Positions 1-7,851 are shown, counted from the stretch's first letter. The stretch is 22,898 bases of DNA from an uncultured Roseiflexaceae bacterium (GCA_903932805.1 CAIZHO010000196.1:1-22898); one strand, 5' to 3'. The notes: generated by a model not told the origin, from the sequence alone. Program-made: numbers and translations.

Positions 1-142
1 ATCGACGAAATGTTCATCGACGCATAAAACTTCTGCCAATCGATACATACACGCAGCGGTTCTATCCGTACGTACGGATAGAACCGCTGCGTGTATGTAT
101 CGATTGGCAGAAGTTTTATGCGTCGATGAACATTTCGTCGAT
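1..142. repeat. Perfect 142-bp palindrome at the window edge
   Basis: Bases 1-71 are the exact reverse complement of 72-142, with no loop and no mismatch; the centre lies in TCCGTACGTACGGA. The right arm contains the last codons and stop of the minus-strand hydrolase, so the left arm repeats the same C-terminal residues (IDEMFIDA and stop) on the plus strand. A central hairpin could be the natural terminator of that gene. The outer arms reach into coding sequence, which a terminator would not do. The repeat is cut by the window start, so its true length is unknown. It is either a fold-back assembly or library artefact or a real inverted duplication. Confidence 0.95.
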
Positions 143-898
143 GCTGGTACCGTTCCAATCCTCATGGTTGCCGAACCCCAGCATGCGCGCGAGGGTGGGT
201 GCAGTGTCGAGGAGCGAGACGCTGCGACCAATGGTGTAATTGGGTTTGATCTGTGGGCCTGCAGCCATCCATGGAATGGTCATGTCTTCGGCCATGTCGG
301 TACCATGGGTGCGCTCGTGGCCTCCGTGGTCGGCTTGGATGACGACGTGACTATCCGCCGGGATAGCAGCGAGGAGTTCACCGACCAAGGTGTCGACATG
401 GGTCAGCTGGTCGAGATAGCCCTGCTCCATCCAGCCATAGACATGGCCGGCGGTGTCGACCGACCCGTAGTAGACAAACACAAAATCATAGCGTTGTGTT
501 TGAACGACCCGGACGGCTTCGCGGTGCATTTCGTCATCGTAACTCTGGTCGAGGGGCGGTTCATGGCACCAGCTGTATGACAGTTGCTCGGGGCGTGTCA
601 TATCACGCAGTGGCTCCCAGTTGTGGACAAATGCAGATTTTTTGCCGTGCATGCGGGCAACCTCTACCAGCCCGGGCACTGGTCGTGCCATCGGGACAAA
701 ATAGTTGGTCGTGATACCATGCCGGCCTGGTGGCACCGAATGAAAAATCGACGTGTGGCAAGGGAGCGTCACACTCGGCATGACGCTCTGCGCCTGCATC
801 GTGCTCGAGCCACGGCGCATGAACGCCTGCAGATTGACGCAGTGTGCCGCGTCGATAGAATCAGGACGCATACCATCAATCATCACAAACACAACCAT
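116..898 (-). CDS. Type I phosphodiesterase/nucleotide pyrophosphatase-family hydrolase (alkaline phosphatase superfamily)
   Basis: The 260-residue product has the metal-hydrolase layout of the nucleotide pyrophosphatase/phosphodiesterase family. There is an N-terminal Asp in VMIDGMRPD (D8) and a likely nucleophilic Thr in the PSVTLPCHTSIF motif (T44). Later metal ligands are D148 and H152 (SVDTAGH), D190 and H191 (ADHGGH) and H198. It lacks a signal peptide or membrane segment, so a cytoplasmic enzyme acting on phosphodiester or phosphomonoester substrates is likely; the substrate cannot be told. The start is set by GGAGG seven bases upstream of the ATG; the open frame continues far upstream but that part is antisense to the decarboxylase gene. 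The length is short for the family (often 270-450 residues) but all core motifs are present. It is transcribed divergently from the decarboxylase operon, and its 3' end lies inside the edge palindrome. Confidence 0.85.
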   Translation of the reverse strand: MVVFVMIDGMRPDSIDAAHCVNLQAFMRRGSSTMQAQSVMPSVTLPCHTSIFHSVPPGRHGITTNYFVPMARPVPGLVEVARMHGKKSAFVHNWEPLRDMTRPEQLSYSWCHEPPLDQSYDDEMHREAVRVVQTQRYDFVFVYYGSVDTAGHVYGWMEQGYLDQLTHVDTLVGELLAAIPADSHVVIQADHGGHERTHGTDMAEDMTIPWMAAGPQIKPNYTIGRSVSLLDTAPTLARMLGFGNHEDWNGTSIDEMFIDA

Positions 899-956
899 TG
901 CAATACCTCCGTATGGTGTGCGGTCGCTCTGCAGGTCAGTACAGAGGAGGCTTTCG

Positions 957-1013
957 ATGAATAATGGTACACTACCACACATATTGGACGTATGGAACGA
1001 GGCATTCCGATGA
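957..1013 (+). CDS. 18-residue upstream ORF, translationally coupled to the decarboxylase gene
   Basis: A strong GAGGAGG site (944-950) sits six bases before an ATG that opens an 18-codon frame, MNNGTLPHILDVWNEAFR. It ends in TGA within the ATGA overlap (1010-1013) that also holds the start codon of the next gene. The Shine-Dalgarno sequence here is stronger than the GAGG (999-1002) serving the downstream gene, so ribosomes probably load at the small ORF and reinitiate. No run of a single amino acid typical of an attenuation leader is visible. It could encode a leader peptide, a real microprotein, or serve only to couple translation. No homolog is recognised. Confidence 0.55.
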   Translation: MNNGTLPHILDVWNEAFR

Positions 1014-2176
1014 CCACCAGCCGTGACGGTCTTGCGGCGAACATCCCGCTGATGCAGGCAGGGAACGAGGCAATCTTGACGGCGTTGAAGGCGCATGGCT
1101 ATACGGTTGCCGCATACCCTGCGACGCTGCCTCCACCGCGTGCACGACACGCAGCCGCGGCCAAAGCGTACCCCATGCAGGGCATTTTGAAGTATCACGG
1201 GCTTGCCGATTGGCAAAACCGGATCGCGTATTTGCCCAGCATTTCGCTCAACAGTGATGCTGCCCATACCGTCACCGTCGTCGAGTACGACCCGGATTTG
1301 AGCGACGATGACATCTGGATGGGGAGCGATCCAGCCCACGGCCGCGAACGCGATCGGGTCATCCAGACGCTCGACGCGTTGCGTGGCATCGCCGGGGTGA
1401 CCTGGCGGGCACGGGTGCAGACGCGGAACTTCTTTCGCGCAAAGGTCGCTGGCAAAGGGCTTGGCTCGAGTGCATCTGGGTCTGCAGCGCTGGCAGTTGC
1501 CGCCATCGGTGCGTTGTTCGGCCCAGAGTTGGTTGCAAACCACCGCTTTGTCAGTTGCATCGCCCGCTTGTTGGCGGGGTCGGGCTGCCGTGCGGCAGTG
1601 GGCGGCATCGCGCTCTGGCTTTCGCATCAGGGCATGGAACACGCGGAGAGTTTTGCGATTCGACTCGACCGCCCCGGCATGTTCGCCGACGCTGCCCTGA
1701 CGACCGTCCCAATCCCATCGCGGATCGGCCTCAAAACCGAACAGGCCCATCACGATGCACCCGACAGTACGTTGTTTGCCGGCTGGATGACATCGCGTTC
1801 GGCTGAAGTCATCGCCATGATCGAAGCAATCCAGCGCAACGATTGGCAGTACCTCGGTCGCATGGCTGAGATTGACAGCATGCGCCTGCACGGCATTACC
1901 ATGTCGGGCGGCGACGACTACAAAATCATCGGCTGGGAATTCGAGAACATCGCGCTGTTCCGCATGTGTAATGACCTGCGGGCACGTGGGATTCCTGTCT
2001 ATTGCTCGACTGATACGGGGCCGACTGCGGTATTCATGCACCGTCACGTTGATGCAGATGCAGTGCGCGCGGCGATACGGGCATTGTTCCCCGACATCGA
2101 TATCATTCCTGGTGTCGTCGCAGGACCTGCCGAGCTCATCGACGTCCATACTGCACGCGAACTGATTGCCCAATAA
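1010..2176 (+). CDS. Diphosphomevalonate/phosphomevalonate decarboxylase-like GHMP-fold protein
   Basis: The 388-residue product belongs to the mevalonate decarboxylase branch of the GHMP superfamily. It would convert mevalonate 5-phosphate or 5-diphosphate, using ATP, to isopentenyl (di)phosphate in isoprenoid synthesis. The ATP/phosphate loop GKGLGSSASGSAAL lies near residues 148-161. A late STDTGPTAVF motif carries the probable catalytic Asp (D335), matching the TFDAGPNA motif of classical decarboxylases. An N-terminal segment with KYHG and a SISLNSDAAHT stretch also fits the family. A phosphomevalonate decarboxylase with isopentenyl phosphate kinase as partner is known from the Chloroflexota member Roseiflexus castenholzii, so the monophosphate substrate is plausible but inferred. 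The start at 1010 is preferred to the in-frame ATG at 992 because of the GAGG at 999-1002 and the overlap with the upstream small ORF. The next gene follows after 27 bases. Confidence 0.82.
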   Translation: MTTSRDGLAANIPLMQAGNEAILTALKAHGYTVAAYPATLPPPRARHAAAAKAYPMQGILKYHGLADWQNRIAYLPSISLNSDAAHTVTVVEYDPDLSDDDIWMGSDPAHGRERDRVIQTLDALRGIAGVTWRARVQTRNFFRAKVAGKGLGSSASGSAALAVAAIGALFGPELVANHRFVSCIARLLAGSGCRAAVGGIALWLSHQGMEHAESFAIRLDRPGMFADAALTTVPIPSRIGLKTEQAHHDAPDSTLFAGWMTSRSAEVIAMIEAIQRNDWQYLGRMAEIDSMRLHGITMSGGDDYKIIGWEFENIALFRMCNDLRARGIPVYCSTDTGPTAVFMHRHVDADAVRAAIRALFPDIDIIPGVVAGPAELIDVHTARELIAQ

Positions 2177-2203
2177 CCCTTCCCGCTTACAGGAGCAGCT
2201 TTC

Positions 2204-3232
2204 ATGACGACCGACTACGCAACCGACATCCTCGCCCAGCCAGCCCTGTTGACGACAGCCTTGCAGACGCATTTGGCGGCTGGCAGTCAGACACAGGCGG
2301 CCGCCGCACTGCTCCGCGCCGCACGCGGTAAGCGGATTATTTTGACCGGTATGGGGAGTTCGTTTTATTCGGCCTATCCCGCTATGCTGACGTTATTGGC
2401 AGCCGGGTATGCAGTCCAGCATATCGAGCTGTCCGAGCTGTTGCACTTTGGTGCGGCAGCATTAACGGCGAACTCGGTGCTGGTTATTATTTCGCAGTCT
2501 GGCGAGACTATCGAAGCAGTCCGACTGCTCCAAAACGTCAAGCCGCAGTCGACCATCATCGCGGTCACCAACAACCCCAATGGCACGCTGGCCAAGGCTG
2601 CCCATGCCGTGGTACCGCATTTGGCCGGTGCCGAGCGCGCCGTAGCGACCAAGACCTACACAACCTCGCTGGTGGCACTCGGGGTGTTGGTACGCCTGGT
2701 TGTAGGCGAGTCGACCGAGCAGATTCACCGTGCCATCCAGCCTGCGTTGAGCGCCATGCAGACGCTCAATGCGAGCTTTGTTGCGAGTGAACTGCCGGCG
2801 TTGTGGCGCACCTGGGGGGCGATTACCTTTGTGGGCCGCGGTCCGTCGTATGCATCGGCACTGGCTGGTTCGTTGTTGTTCAAAGAGACTGCGCGCATGC
2901 CGGCAGATGCACTGAGTAGCGCCCAGTTTCGTCACGGGCCGCTCGAAATCGCCGGCCCAAAGTTGCGGGCAATCATCTGTGCTGGTCCGGGATCGACGTT
3001 GGGCTTTGATGTGCGTCTCGCCGACGAACTGCATGCCTATGGCAGCGCGGTCTGGCTGATTGGCCCTGTCACCGAGCCCAAACCGTACCCGGTGACGGTC
3101 ATCCCCGCGTTGGACTACGCCCCACTCGCAGAAATCATTCCGCTCCAGCATGCAGCAGGCGCACTCACGACTGCGATTGGTTTGATCCCTGGTGAGTTTG
3201 CACACATTGGAAAAGTAACTGACAGCGAATAA
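2204..3232 (+). CDS. Double SIS-domain protein, GlmS isomerase-like, without glutaminase domain
   Basis: The 342-residue product has two sugar isomerase (SIS) domains and resembles the C-terminal half of glucosamine-6-phosphate synthase, as do AgaS/FrlB-type sugar-phosphate deaminases and isomerases. The first SIS domain shows TGMGSSFYSA (about 48-57) and the phosphate-binding SQSGET motif (98-103). The second shows GRGPSYASA and the GlmS-like signature FKETARMPADALSSAQFRHGP (227-246), with E228 and H244 at the positions of catalytic residues in GlmS. There is no N-terminal Cys glutaminase, so it probably acts on an amino- or keto-sugar phosphate without using glutamine. AGGAG at 2191-2195 lies eight bases before the ATG. 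It sits between the decarboxylase and an M42 peptidase with short gaps, so it is likely cotranscribed with them. The exact substrate is unknown. Confidence 0.83.
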   Translation: MTTDYATDILAQPALLTTALQTHLAAGSQTQAAAALLRAARGKRIILTGMGSSFYSAYPAMLTLLAAGYAVQHIELSELLHFGAAALTANSVLVIISQSGETIEAVRLLQNVKPQSTIIAVTNNPNGTLAKAAHAVVPHLAGAERAVATKTYTTSLVALGVLVRLVVGESTEQIHRAIQPALSAMQTLNASFVASELPALWRTWGAITFVGRGPSYASALAGSLLFKETARMPADALSSAQFRHGPLEIAGPKLRAIICAGPGSTLGFDVRLADELHAYGSAVWLIGPVTEPKPYPVTVIPALDYAPLAEIIPLQHAAGALTTAIGLIPGEFAHIGKVTDSE

Positions 3233-3256
3233 ACCGACGCCCAGCAGGAGGGTCTG

Positions 3257-4318
3257 ATGAACGAAGCCATGCTCTATGATGTCCTTTCGCAGCTGTGTGA
3301 CATCCCCGGTCCCAGTGGTGCCGAAGCAGCAGTCCGTGAGTCACTCATCGAACGCTGGGGCGGATTGGTCCAAGAAATCACCGTGGACCGTGTGGGCAAT
3401 TTGTTGGTCAAAGTGGGGGGCACTGGACCGAAGGTCGTCATTCAGGCACACATGGACGAAATCGGGTTTGTCGTACGTTCTATCACCGATGACGGTTTTT
3501 TGTTGTTGGACACCGCGCAAGGGCCGCGCCGGGCGTCACCAGATCGGCGCTACTTCATCGGGCAAAATGCGCAGGTCATTGGACGTGATGGAGTCGTCGC
3601 AAGTGGGCTATTTGCCGCAGCGAGTGGCCATGTGATGACCCAAGCCCAAGTCGACAAAGCACATCTCGGCTTTGAGGACATCTTTGTCGATATCGGGGTG
3701 AGTAGTCGTGCCGAGGCATTGGGGTTGGGGGTCCATGTCGGCGCACCGGTTATCTGGCATCGTCCGGTGCAACGAATCGGTCGTTTATTGGCTGGTAAAG
3801 CAATGGATGACCGAATGCCGCTCGCCCTCATGGATGTCGTGCTCCACACCGTTGACGTCACCACCTTGGGGTGCGAGCTCTGGTTTGCTGCAACCATCCA
3901 AGAAGAAAACGGCTTGCATGGTGCCCGCGCGCTTGCCGTCCGCGGCGACTTCGACATGGTGTTGGCGTTAGATGTGGGCTTGACCGGCGATGTGCCGACG
4001 GTCGGGATGCGCGAATACGACGCGCGGCTGGGCGGAGGACCGACGTTGGTCCACAAGGATGCAGCTATCCAATATGACCGACGCATATTGTGGCATTGTG
4101 TGGATTTGGCTCAGCAGTTGGGGATCCCCGTGCAGCATGGAGTGTATGCGAACTATGGGTCGGATGGTGCATCGTTTATCGGCGCTGGCATCCCCGCGTT
4201 GCTGATTGGCATCCCGACACGATATACACACACTGCGTTCGAAGCAGTCGACCCTGCCGACATGTGGGCAACCATCAGACTCCTGCAGGCGTTCATCAAC
4301 GACCCAGCCAAACTCTAA
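3257..4318 (+). CDS. M42-family metallo-aminopeptidase
   Basis: The 353-residue product matches the M42 family (tetrahedral, dodecameric aminopeptidases such as TET/FrvX; old annotations call them endoglucanase M), which trims peptides in the cytoplasm. The binuclear metal site is complete in order: H65 (QAHMDEIGF), D184 (GKAMDDR), the catalytic pair E216/E217 (IQEENG), D239 (ALDVG) and H325 (TRYTH). Length is typical for the family (340-370). An AGGAGGG site stands just before the ATG, 24 bases after the SIS gene, so it ends the plus-strand operon. Its TAA overlaps the stop of the converging lipoprotein gene by 4 bp. Specificity (Glu, Lys or Leu aminopeptidase) cannot be judged from sequence. 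Confidence 0.9.
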   Translation: MNEAMLYDVLSQLCDIPGPSGAEAAVRESLIERWGGLVQEITVDRVGNLLVKVGGTGPKVVIQAHMDEIGFVVRSITDDGFLLLDTAQGPRRASPDRRYFIGQNAQVIGRDGVVASGLFAAASGHVMTQAQVDKAHLGFEDIFVDIGVSSRAEALGLGVHVGAPVIWHRPVQRIGRLLAGKAMDDRMPLALMDVVLHTVDVTTLGCELWFAATIQEENGLHGARALAVRGDFDMVLALDVGLTGDVPTVGMREYDARLGGGPTLVHKDAAIQYDRRILWHCVDLAQQLGIPVQHGVYANYGSDGASFIGAGIPALLIGIPTRYTHTAFEAVDPADMWATIRLLQAFINDPAKL

Positions 4319-4728
4319 GGGGTGTCGTTGACTTTGACGCTCAGAATCCGTTGGAACGTAACCAGCAGCGGCTGTATACTCGAAGGTGCGCTCTCATCAG
4401 CAAATGTCACTTGATCGGTTCCGCTCAAAATCGTGTGGAACACTGCTCCATTGCCATCCGCTGGCAGCGCATCGGGGAGTCGCATCGTGCGAATGTTCGC
4501 GGCACGCATTTGGTCGAGGATGAGCGCAAAATCTGTTTGGCTGAGTTGGAACTCGTCCGTTGCTTCCCCAATGGTACGAACCACAAATCCATTCGGATCG
4601 ATTTGGAGATAGGCAACTTGTTGCTGTGTAGCAGTATTGACTCGATACGTGACGACTGGTGTGGAGGCAATGCCTGCACAACTCGCCAATATGAAAATCC
4701 CTATGAACATGCATATCAGGGCGCGCAT
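4315..4728 (-). CDS. Small predicted lipoprotein of unknown function
   Basis: The 137-residue product starts with a type II signal peptide: one Arg, a hydrophobic stretch (about residues 4-14) and the lipobox LASC, giving Cys17 as the lipidated residue. The mature part is a small polar alpha/beta domain including the segment YLQIDPNGFVVRTIGEATDEFQLSQ, with no motif I recognise; a resemblance to bacterial proteins reporting or sensing at the cell surface is not provable. The ATG chosen immediately precedes the signal peptide; the upstream open frame is antisense to yvcK. The ribosome site is weak (AGAGAA). It converges on the M42 gene and shares 4 bp with its end, and it is divergent from yvcK. 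Confidence 0.75.
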   Translation of the reverse strand: MRALICMFIGIFILASCAGIASTPVVTYRVNTATQQQVAYLQIDPNGFVVRTIGEATDEFQLSQTDFALILDQMRAANIRTMRLPDALPADGNGAVFHTILSGTDQVTFADESAPSSIQPLLVTFQRILSVKVNDTP

Positions 4729-4810
4729 TGAATTCTCTGAATACACAATTTGAGTTACACAACTATACCACAGTGGGTCAACGCACTGCTGTGATACTAA
4801 AGGGTATTCC

Positions 4811-5797
4811 ATGAAACAGAAGCGTGTCGTGGTTTTTGGCGGTGGCGGTGGTGCGAGCATGGTGTTGCATGCATTGCCCGAGACCGCACACAAGACCGCT
4901 GTGATTGCCGTGACCGATACGGGTCGCTCTACCGGTGTCGCCCGCCTAGTGGGCGGCAATATGCCTGCCCCGGGTGATGTCCGATCGACCATCGCCAGCA
5001 TGGCACGTGATCCGCAGATGGCGCAGCTTCTGCAGCATCGTTTTGATGGTGCTGGCATCCGCGAGCTCGAGGGGATGGCACTCGGTAATCTGATGCTTGC
5101 GGCACTCTACCGCGAAAGCGGGAACTTCGCTGAGGCTGTCACTGTTGTTGCGGACATGGCAGATTGTGCAGCCACCGTTCTGCCCGTGAGCCAAGATTCG
5201 AGCCAACTCTGTGCCCGGTTAATCGATGGTACTGATGTGGTAGGTGAACTTGCGGTACGTACACCCCATAAGGCACCAATCGCCTATTGTCGCCTCGAAC
5301 CACAGGTACGTGCATTGCCAGACGTACTCAAAGCAATTCACGATGCAGATGTCATTGTTATTGGGCCAGGGAGCTTTTATACCACCCTGCATGCCGTTCT
5401 CCTGCCTGAGGGTATTCGTAGTGCATTAGCAGCGAGTGAAGCGCTTGTTGTCTATGTCGCAAATACCACCACACAGAGCGGTCAAACCGAGCATCTGGAT
5501 TGCGTGGGTCATGTTTCACATCTGGTCCACATGCTCGGGACTGGAGTGGTCGACACCGTTCTGCTCAACAATGCCGTGCCATCCGATGCACAGCGCGAAC
5601 GCCTCGCTGCAGACGGGTTGCAGGCATTGACCGCCAGCGCCACAGAAGTCGCGACCATCGAACAGATGGGGCTGCGGGTCATCGTTCAGCCATTGACCGA
5701 GACCGCAGGAGCGGATCGTCAGCTATGGAACAAACAAGATACGTTACGGCATGACCCTGCACTGCTGCGTGAAGTATTCGCGCAACTACTGAGCTGA
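4811..5797 (+). CDS. yvcK: YvcK/gluconeogenesis factor, UDP-GlcNAc-binding CofD-like protein
   Basis: The 328-residue product is a YvcK family protein, related to CofD 2-phospho-L-lactate transferases. Characterised homologs bind UDP-N-acetylglucosamine, are needed for growth on gluconeogenic carbon sources, and influence peptidoglycan synthesis. Family motifs are visible: the N-terminal VVVFGGGGGAS (6-16), TDTGRSTG followed by PAPGDVRSTIA (35-62), IGPGSFYTTLHAVLLPEGI in the middle, NTTTQSGQTEHL and LLNNAVP near the end. Length is typical. AAAGGG at 4799-4804, six bases before the ATG, sets the start. In many bacteria yvcK lies beside rapZ and whiA; here neither is present, and its neighbour is a nitroreductase gene that begins 33 bases later. 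Confidence 0.92.
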   Translation: MKQKRVVVFGGGGGASMVLHALPETAHKTAVIAVTDTGRSTGVARLVGGNMPAPGDVRSTIASMARDPQMAQLLQHRFDGAGIRELEGMALGNLMLAALYRESGNFAEAVTVVADMADCAATVLPVSQDSSQLCARLIDGTDVVGELAVRTPHKAPIAYCRLEPQVRALPDVLKAIHDADVIVIGPGSFYTTLHAVLLPEGIRSALAASEALVVYVANTTTQSGQTEHLDCVGHVSHLVHMLGTGVVDTVLLNNAVPSDAQRERLAADGLQALTASATEVATIEQMGLRVIVQPLTETAGADRQLWNKQDTLRHDPALLREVFAQLLS

Positions 5798-5830
5798 TAC
5801 AATCATGACGGAATGACAAAGGAGTCTTTT

Positions 5831-6502
5831 ATGCAGGCAAATTATCAACCGTTGACGACTTTCATCGAGTATCCGCCGTCGACCATGCAAGAAAAAGCAG
5901 CGACATTCCGCGCGGATATGCAACGACGTCGTTCGGTTCGATCTTTTTCAGATAGACCGGTGCCACGGACGATTATCGAAGACGTGCTCCTCACAGCGGG
6001 ATCCGCGCCATGCGGTGCGAATCAGCAGCCGTGGCATTTCTGTGCAATTAGCAGCCCGACGATGAAGCATGCCATACGCAGTGCAGCCGAAATCGAAGAG
6101 CAGACGTTCTACAGTGGGCGCGCACCAACCGAGTGGCTCAATGCGTTAGCACCGTTGGGTACCAATGCGAGCAAACCGTTTTTGGATATCGCTCCTTGGC
6201 TGATTGTCTGCTTCGCCGAGAGCTATCATCTCAAAGAAGACGGAAGCAAGGGCAAAAACTACTACGTCACCGAGTCTGTCGGCATTGCAGTCGGGATGTT
6301 GATCAGTGCCATCCATATGGCTGGGTTAGCTACGCTGACCCACACACCGAGCCCGATGGGTTTCTTGACAGATATTTGTGGACGTGGCGACAACGAACGG
6401 GCTTTTTTGTTGCTTCCAGTCGGGTATCCCGCTGACGACTGCACGGTACCGGTCATCACCAAAAAGTCACTCACCCAGATTGCAACGTTCTTCGAAGCGT
6501 AG
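5831..6502 (+). CDS. Nitroreductase-fold flavoprotein, iodotyrosine deiodinase (IYD)-like
   Basis: The 223-residue product belongs to the FMN-dependent nitroreductase superfamily and most resembles the IYD branch, which reductively removes halogen from halotyrosines. The FMN-contacting RRRSVRSFSDRPVP lies at 32-45, AGSAPCGANQQPW at 56-68, and the C-terminal THTPSPMGFL and LLLPVGYPADDCTVP blocks are IYD-like. The IYD substrate-closing residues appear as E90, Y94 and K115, with the same spacing as Glu157/Tyr161/Lys182 of the human enzyme. The start at 5831 is chosen over an ATG 18 bases upstream because AAAGGAG (5818-5824) lies six bases before it. It is probably cotranscribed with yvcK. The physiological substrate in a bacterium is uncertain; a general nitroreductase is the alternative. 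Confidence 0.85.
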   Translation: MQANYQPLTTFIEYPPSTMQEKAATFRADMQRRRSVRSFSDRPVPRTIIEDVLLTAGSAPCGANQQPWHFCAISSPTMKHAIRSAAEIEEQTFYSGRAPTEWLNALAPLGTNASKPFLDIAPWLIVCFAESYHLKEDGSKGKNYYVTESVGIAVGMLISAIHMAGLATLTHTPSPMGFLTDICGRGDNERAFLLLPVGYPADDCTVPVITKKSLTQIATFFEA

Positions 6503-6617
6503 CGTCATCATGATCCGTTCTCGCATGGCCGAGGAGGGTTTTCGGTGCACGATTCTGGTCCGGATGCCCGGATTGCCATGGAATCCGTAGCGCTACATCG
6601 TCATTCGAGGAGCAACC

Positions 6618-7844
6618 ATGCGTGTCTCGGTACAACGGCCTTTTGGGATCATCGTGTTGTTGTCGGTCTGCGTAACATTGACATTTATCGGGCAAACGAT
6701 GCCCTATCCCGTCCTCGCACCGTGGCTCACCGCGCAAGGGTTGAGCCTTGGGTCGTTGGGTTGGCTCAGTTTTGCCTTTTCGTTGGGGAACTTGATCGGT
6801 GCCCCCGTCGCAGGTGGACTGGTGGACCGTTGGGGACGTCGCCCGATGCTCTTGATCGGGTTGATGACCATCGTTGTGACCAATGCGGTTGTTCCCTTGT
6901 TTGACTCGTTCGAAAGTATTGTCGTGTTGCGGTTCTTGCTTGGGATTGGCAATGCAGGGACGATGCCAGCGGCGATTGCTGTGGCAGCAGATATTTCGCC
7001 CGAGGCGCATCGTGCAAAATGGATTGGTTTGGTCACCGGCGGCATCTCGGTCGGGCTGATTATTGGACCGACGGTCGGAGGAATCCTCTATGATGCGCTG
7101 GGATTTGCATCGCCGTTTTATGTTTCTGCAGTGACCGCGTTGGTGGCGTTTGGGCTCGTTGTGGTGCTTGTCCCCGAGACGCGTGCTGCAACACTTGCAC
7201 ACCAAAAACAAGAGCACGTCGGGATGCTGGATGTGCTGCGCAACCCGCCGCGCCCGTTGGCTGTGTTGGCGCTGCTCTTGTGGATTGACTTCTTGTGGGT
7301 TTTTTCGTGGGTGGCGACCGAACCTGCGATGCTGAAGCATCTGTATGGCGATATGGCCTATACGGCCACGATGTTTGGGACATCGGTCGGTGTGTTCGGC
7401 GCAGCTACGGCACTCGTCTCGATGGTGGCGGGTGGCTTGAGCGATCGCTATGGCCGGTTCCCCATGATTGCAATCGGATTGTTGCTGAATGTCAGTTGGT
7501 ATTTCGGGGTAGCCTATCTGACCGATTACCCTTTAATGCTCGGCGCATCAATCATATCGGGTGTGGGGGCAGGATTAGTAACCCCCGCGCTGAGTGCTGC
7601 GTATGTCGATATGACCGACCCAAACCACCGCGGTCGGGTAGCAGCACTCAAAGAAATGATTATCTCGATCGGCGGGATGGGCGGGCCGTTGTTTTCGGTA
7701 TACATGACCGAACGTGTCGCCCCGACGCAGCTCTTGGTTGCAGCAGCCCTCCTCATTGGCGCAACGGGGTTTGGCGCCGCTGGTTTTGCACTGAAGCGTC
7801 GCGGCATGAGCCCAATAAACCCATCGTCGCCTCGAAAGGACTAG
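6618..7844 (+). CDS. MFS transporter, first of a tandem pair
   Basis: The 408-residue product is a 12-helix major facilitator superfamily permease in the cytoplasmic membrane. Hydrophobic segments run through the whole length. Motif A between helices 2 and 3 reads GGLVDRWGRRP (66-76), and a second copy between helices 8 and 9 reads GGLSDRYGRFP. It looks like a drug/metabolite:H+ antiporter; no substrate can be inferred. GAGGAG lies six bases before the ATG. The gene is 115 bases after the nitroreductase gene and 7 bases before a close paralog with the same arrangement, suggesting recent tandem duplication. Identity to the paralog is about 70% over helices 1-2 by eye. Confidence 0.88.
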   Translation: MRVSVQRPFGIIVLLSVCVTLTFIGQTMPYPVLAPWLTAQGLSLGSLGWLSFAFSLGNLIGAPVAGGLVDRWGRRPMLLIGLMTIVVTNAVVPLFDSFESIVVLRFLLGIGNAGTMPAAIAVAADISPEAHRAKWIGLVTGGISVGLIIGPTVGGILYDALGFASPFYVSAVTALVAFGLVVVLVPETRAATLAHQKQEHVGMLDVLRNPPRPLAVLALLLWIDFLWVFSWVATEPAMLKHLYGDMAYTATMFGTSVGVFGAATALVSMVAGGLSDRYGRFPMIAIGLLLNVSWYFGVAYLTDYPLMLGASIISGVGAGLVTPALSAAYVDMTDPNHRGRVAALKEMIISIGGMGGPLFSVYMTERVAPTQLLVAAALLIGATGFGAAGFALKRRGMSPINPSSPRKD

Positions 7845-7851
7845 CAGACAG

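Noticed and set aside
992..1009. Earlier in-frame ATG for the decarboxylase
   Set aside because: No ribosome site upstream of 992, while GAGG and the coupled upstream ORF place the start at 1010.
899..2272. Upstream extension of the minus-strand hydrolase frame (open to 2272)
   Set aside because: It is antisense to the decarboxylase gene, has no domain signature, and the GGAGG-ATG at 898 gives a proper start at the VMIDGMRPD motif.
4741..4810. Promoter for yvcK in the spacer to the lipoprotein gene
   Set aside because: TTGAGT, TATACC and GATACT boxes are present but never with proper spacing, so no promoter is called.
6510..6590. 26-codon ORF between the nitroreductase and first MFS gene
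   Set aside because: No ribosome site before its ATG and no recognisable peptide; probably chance.
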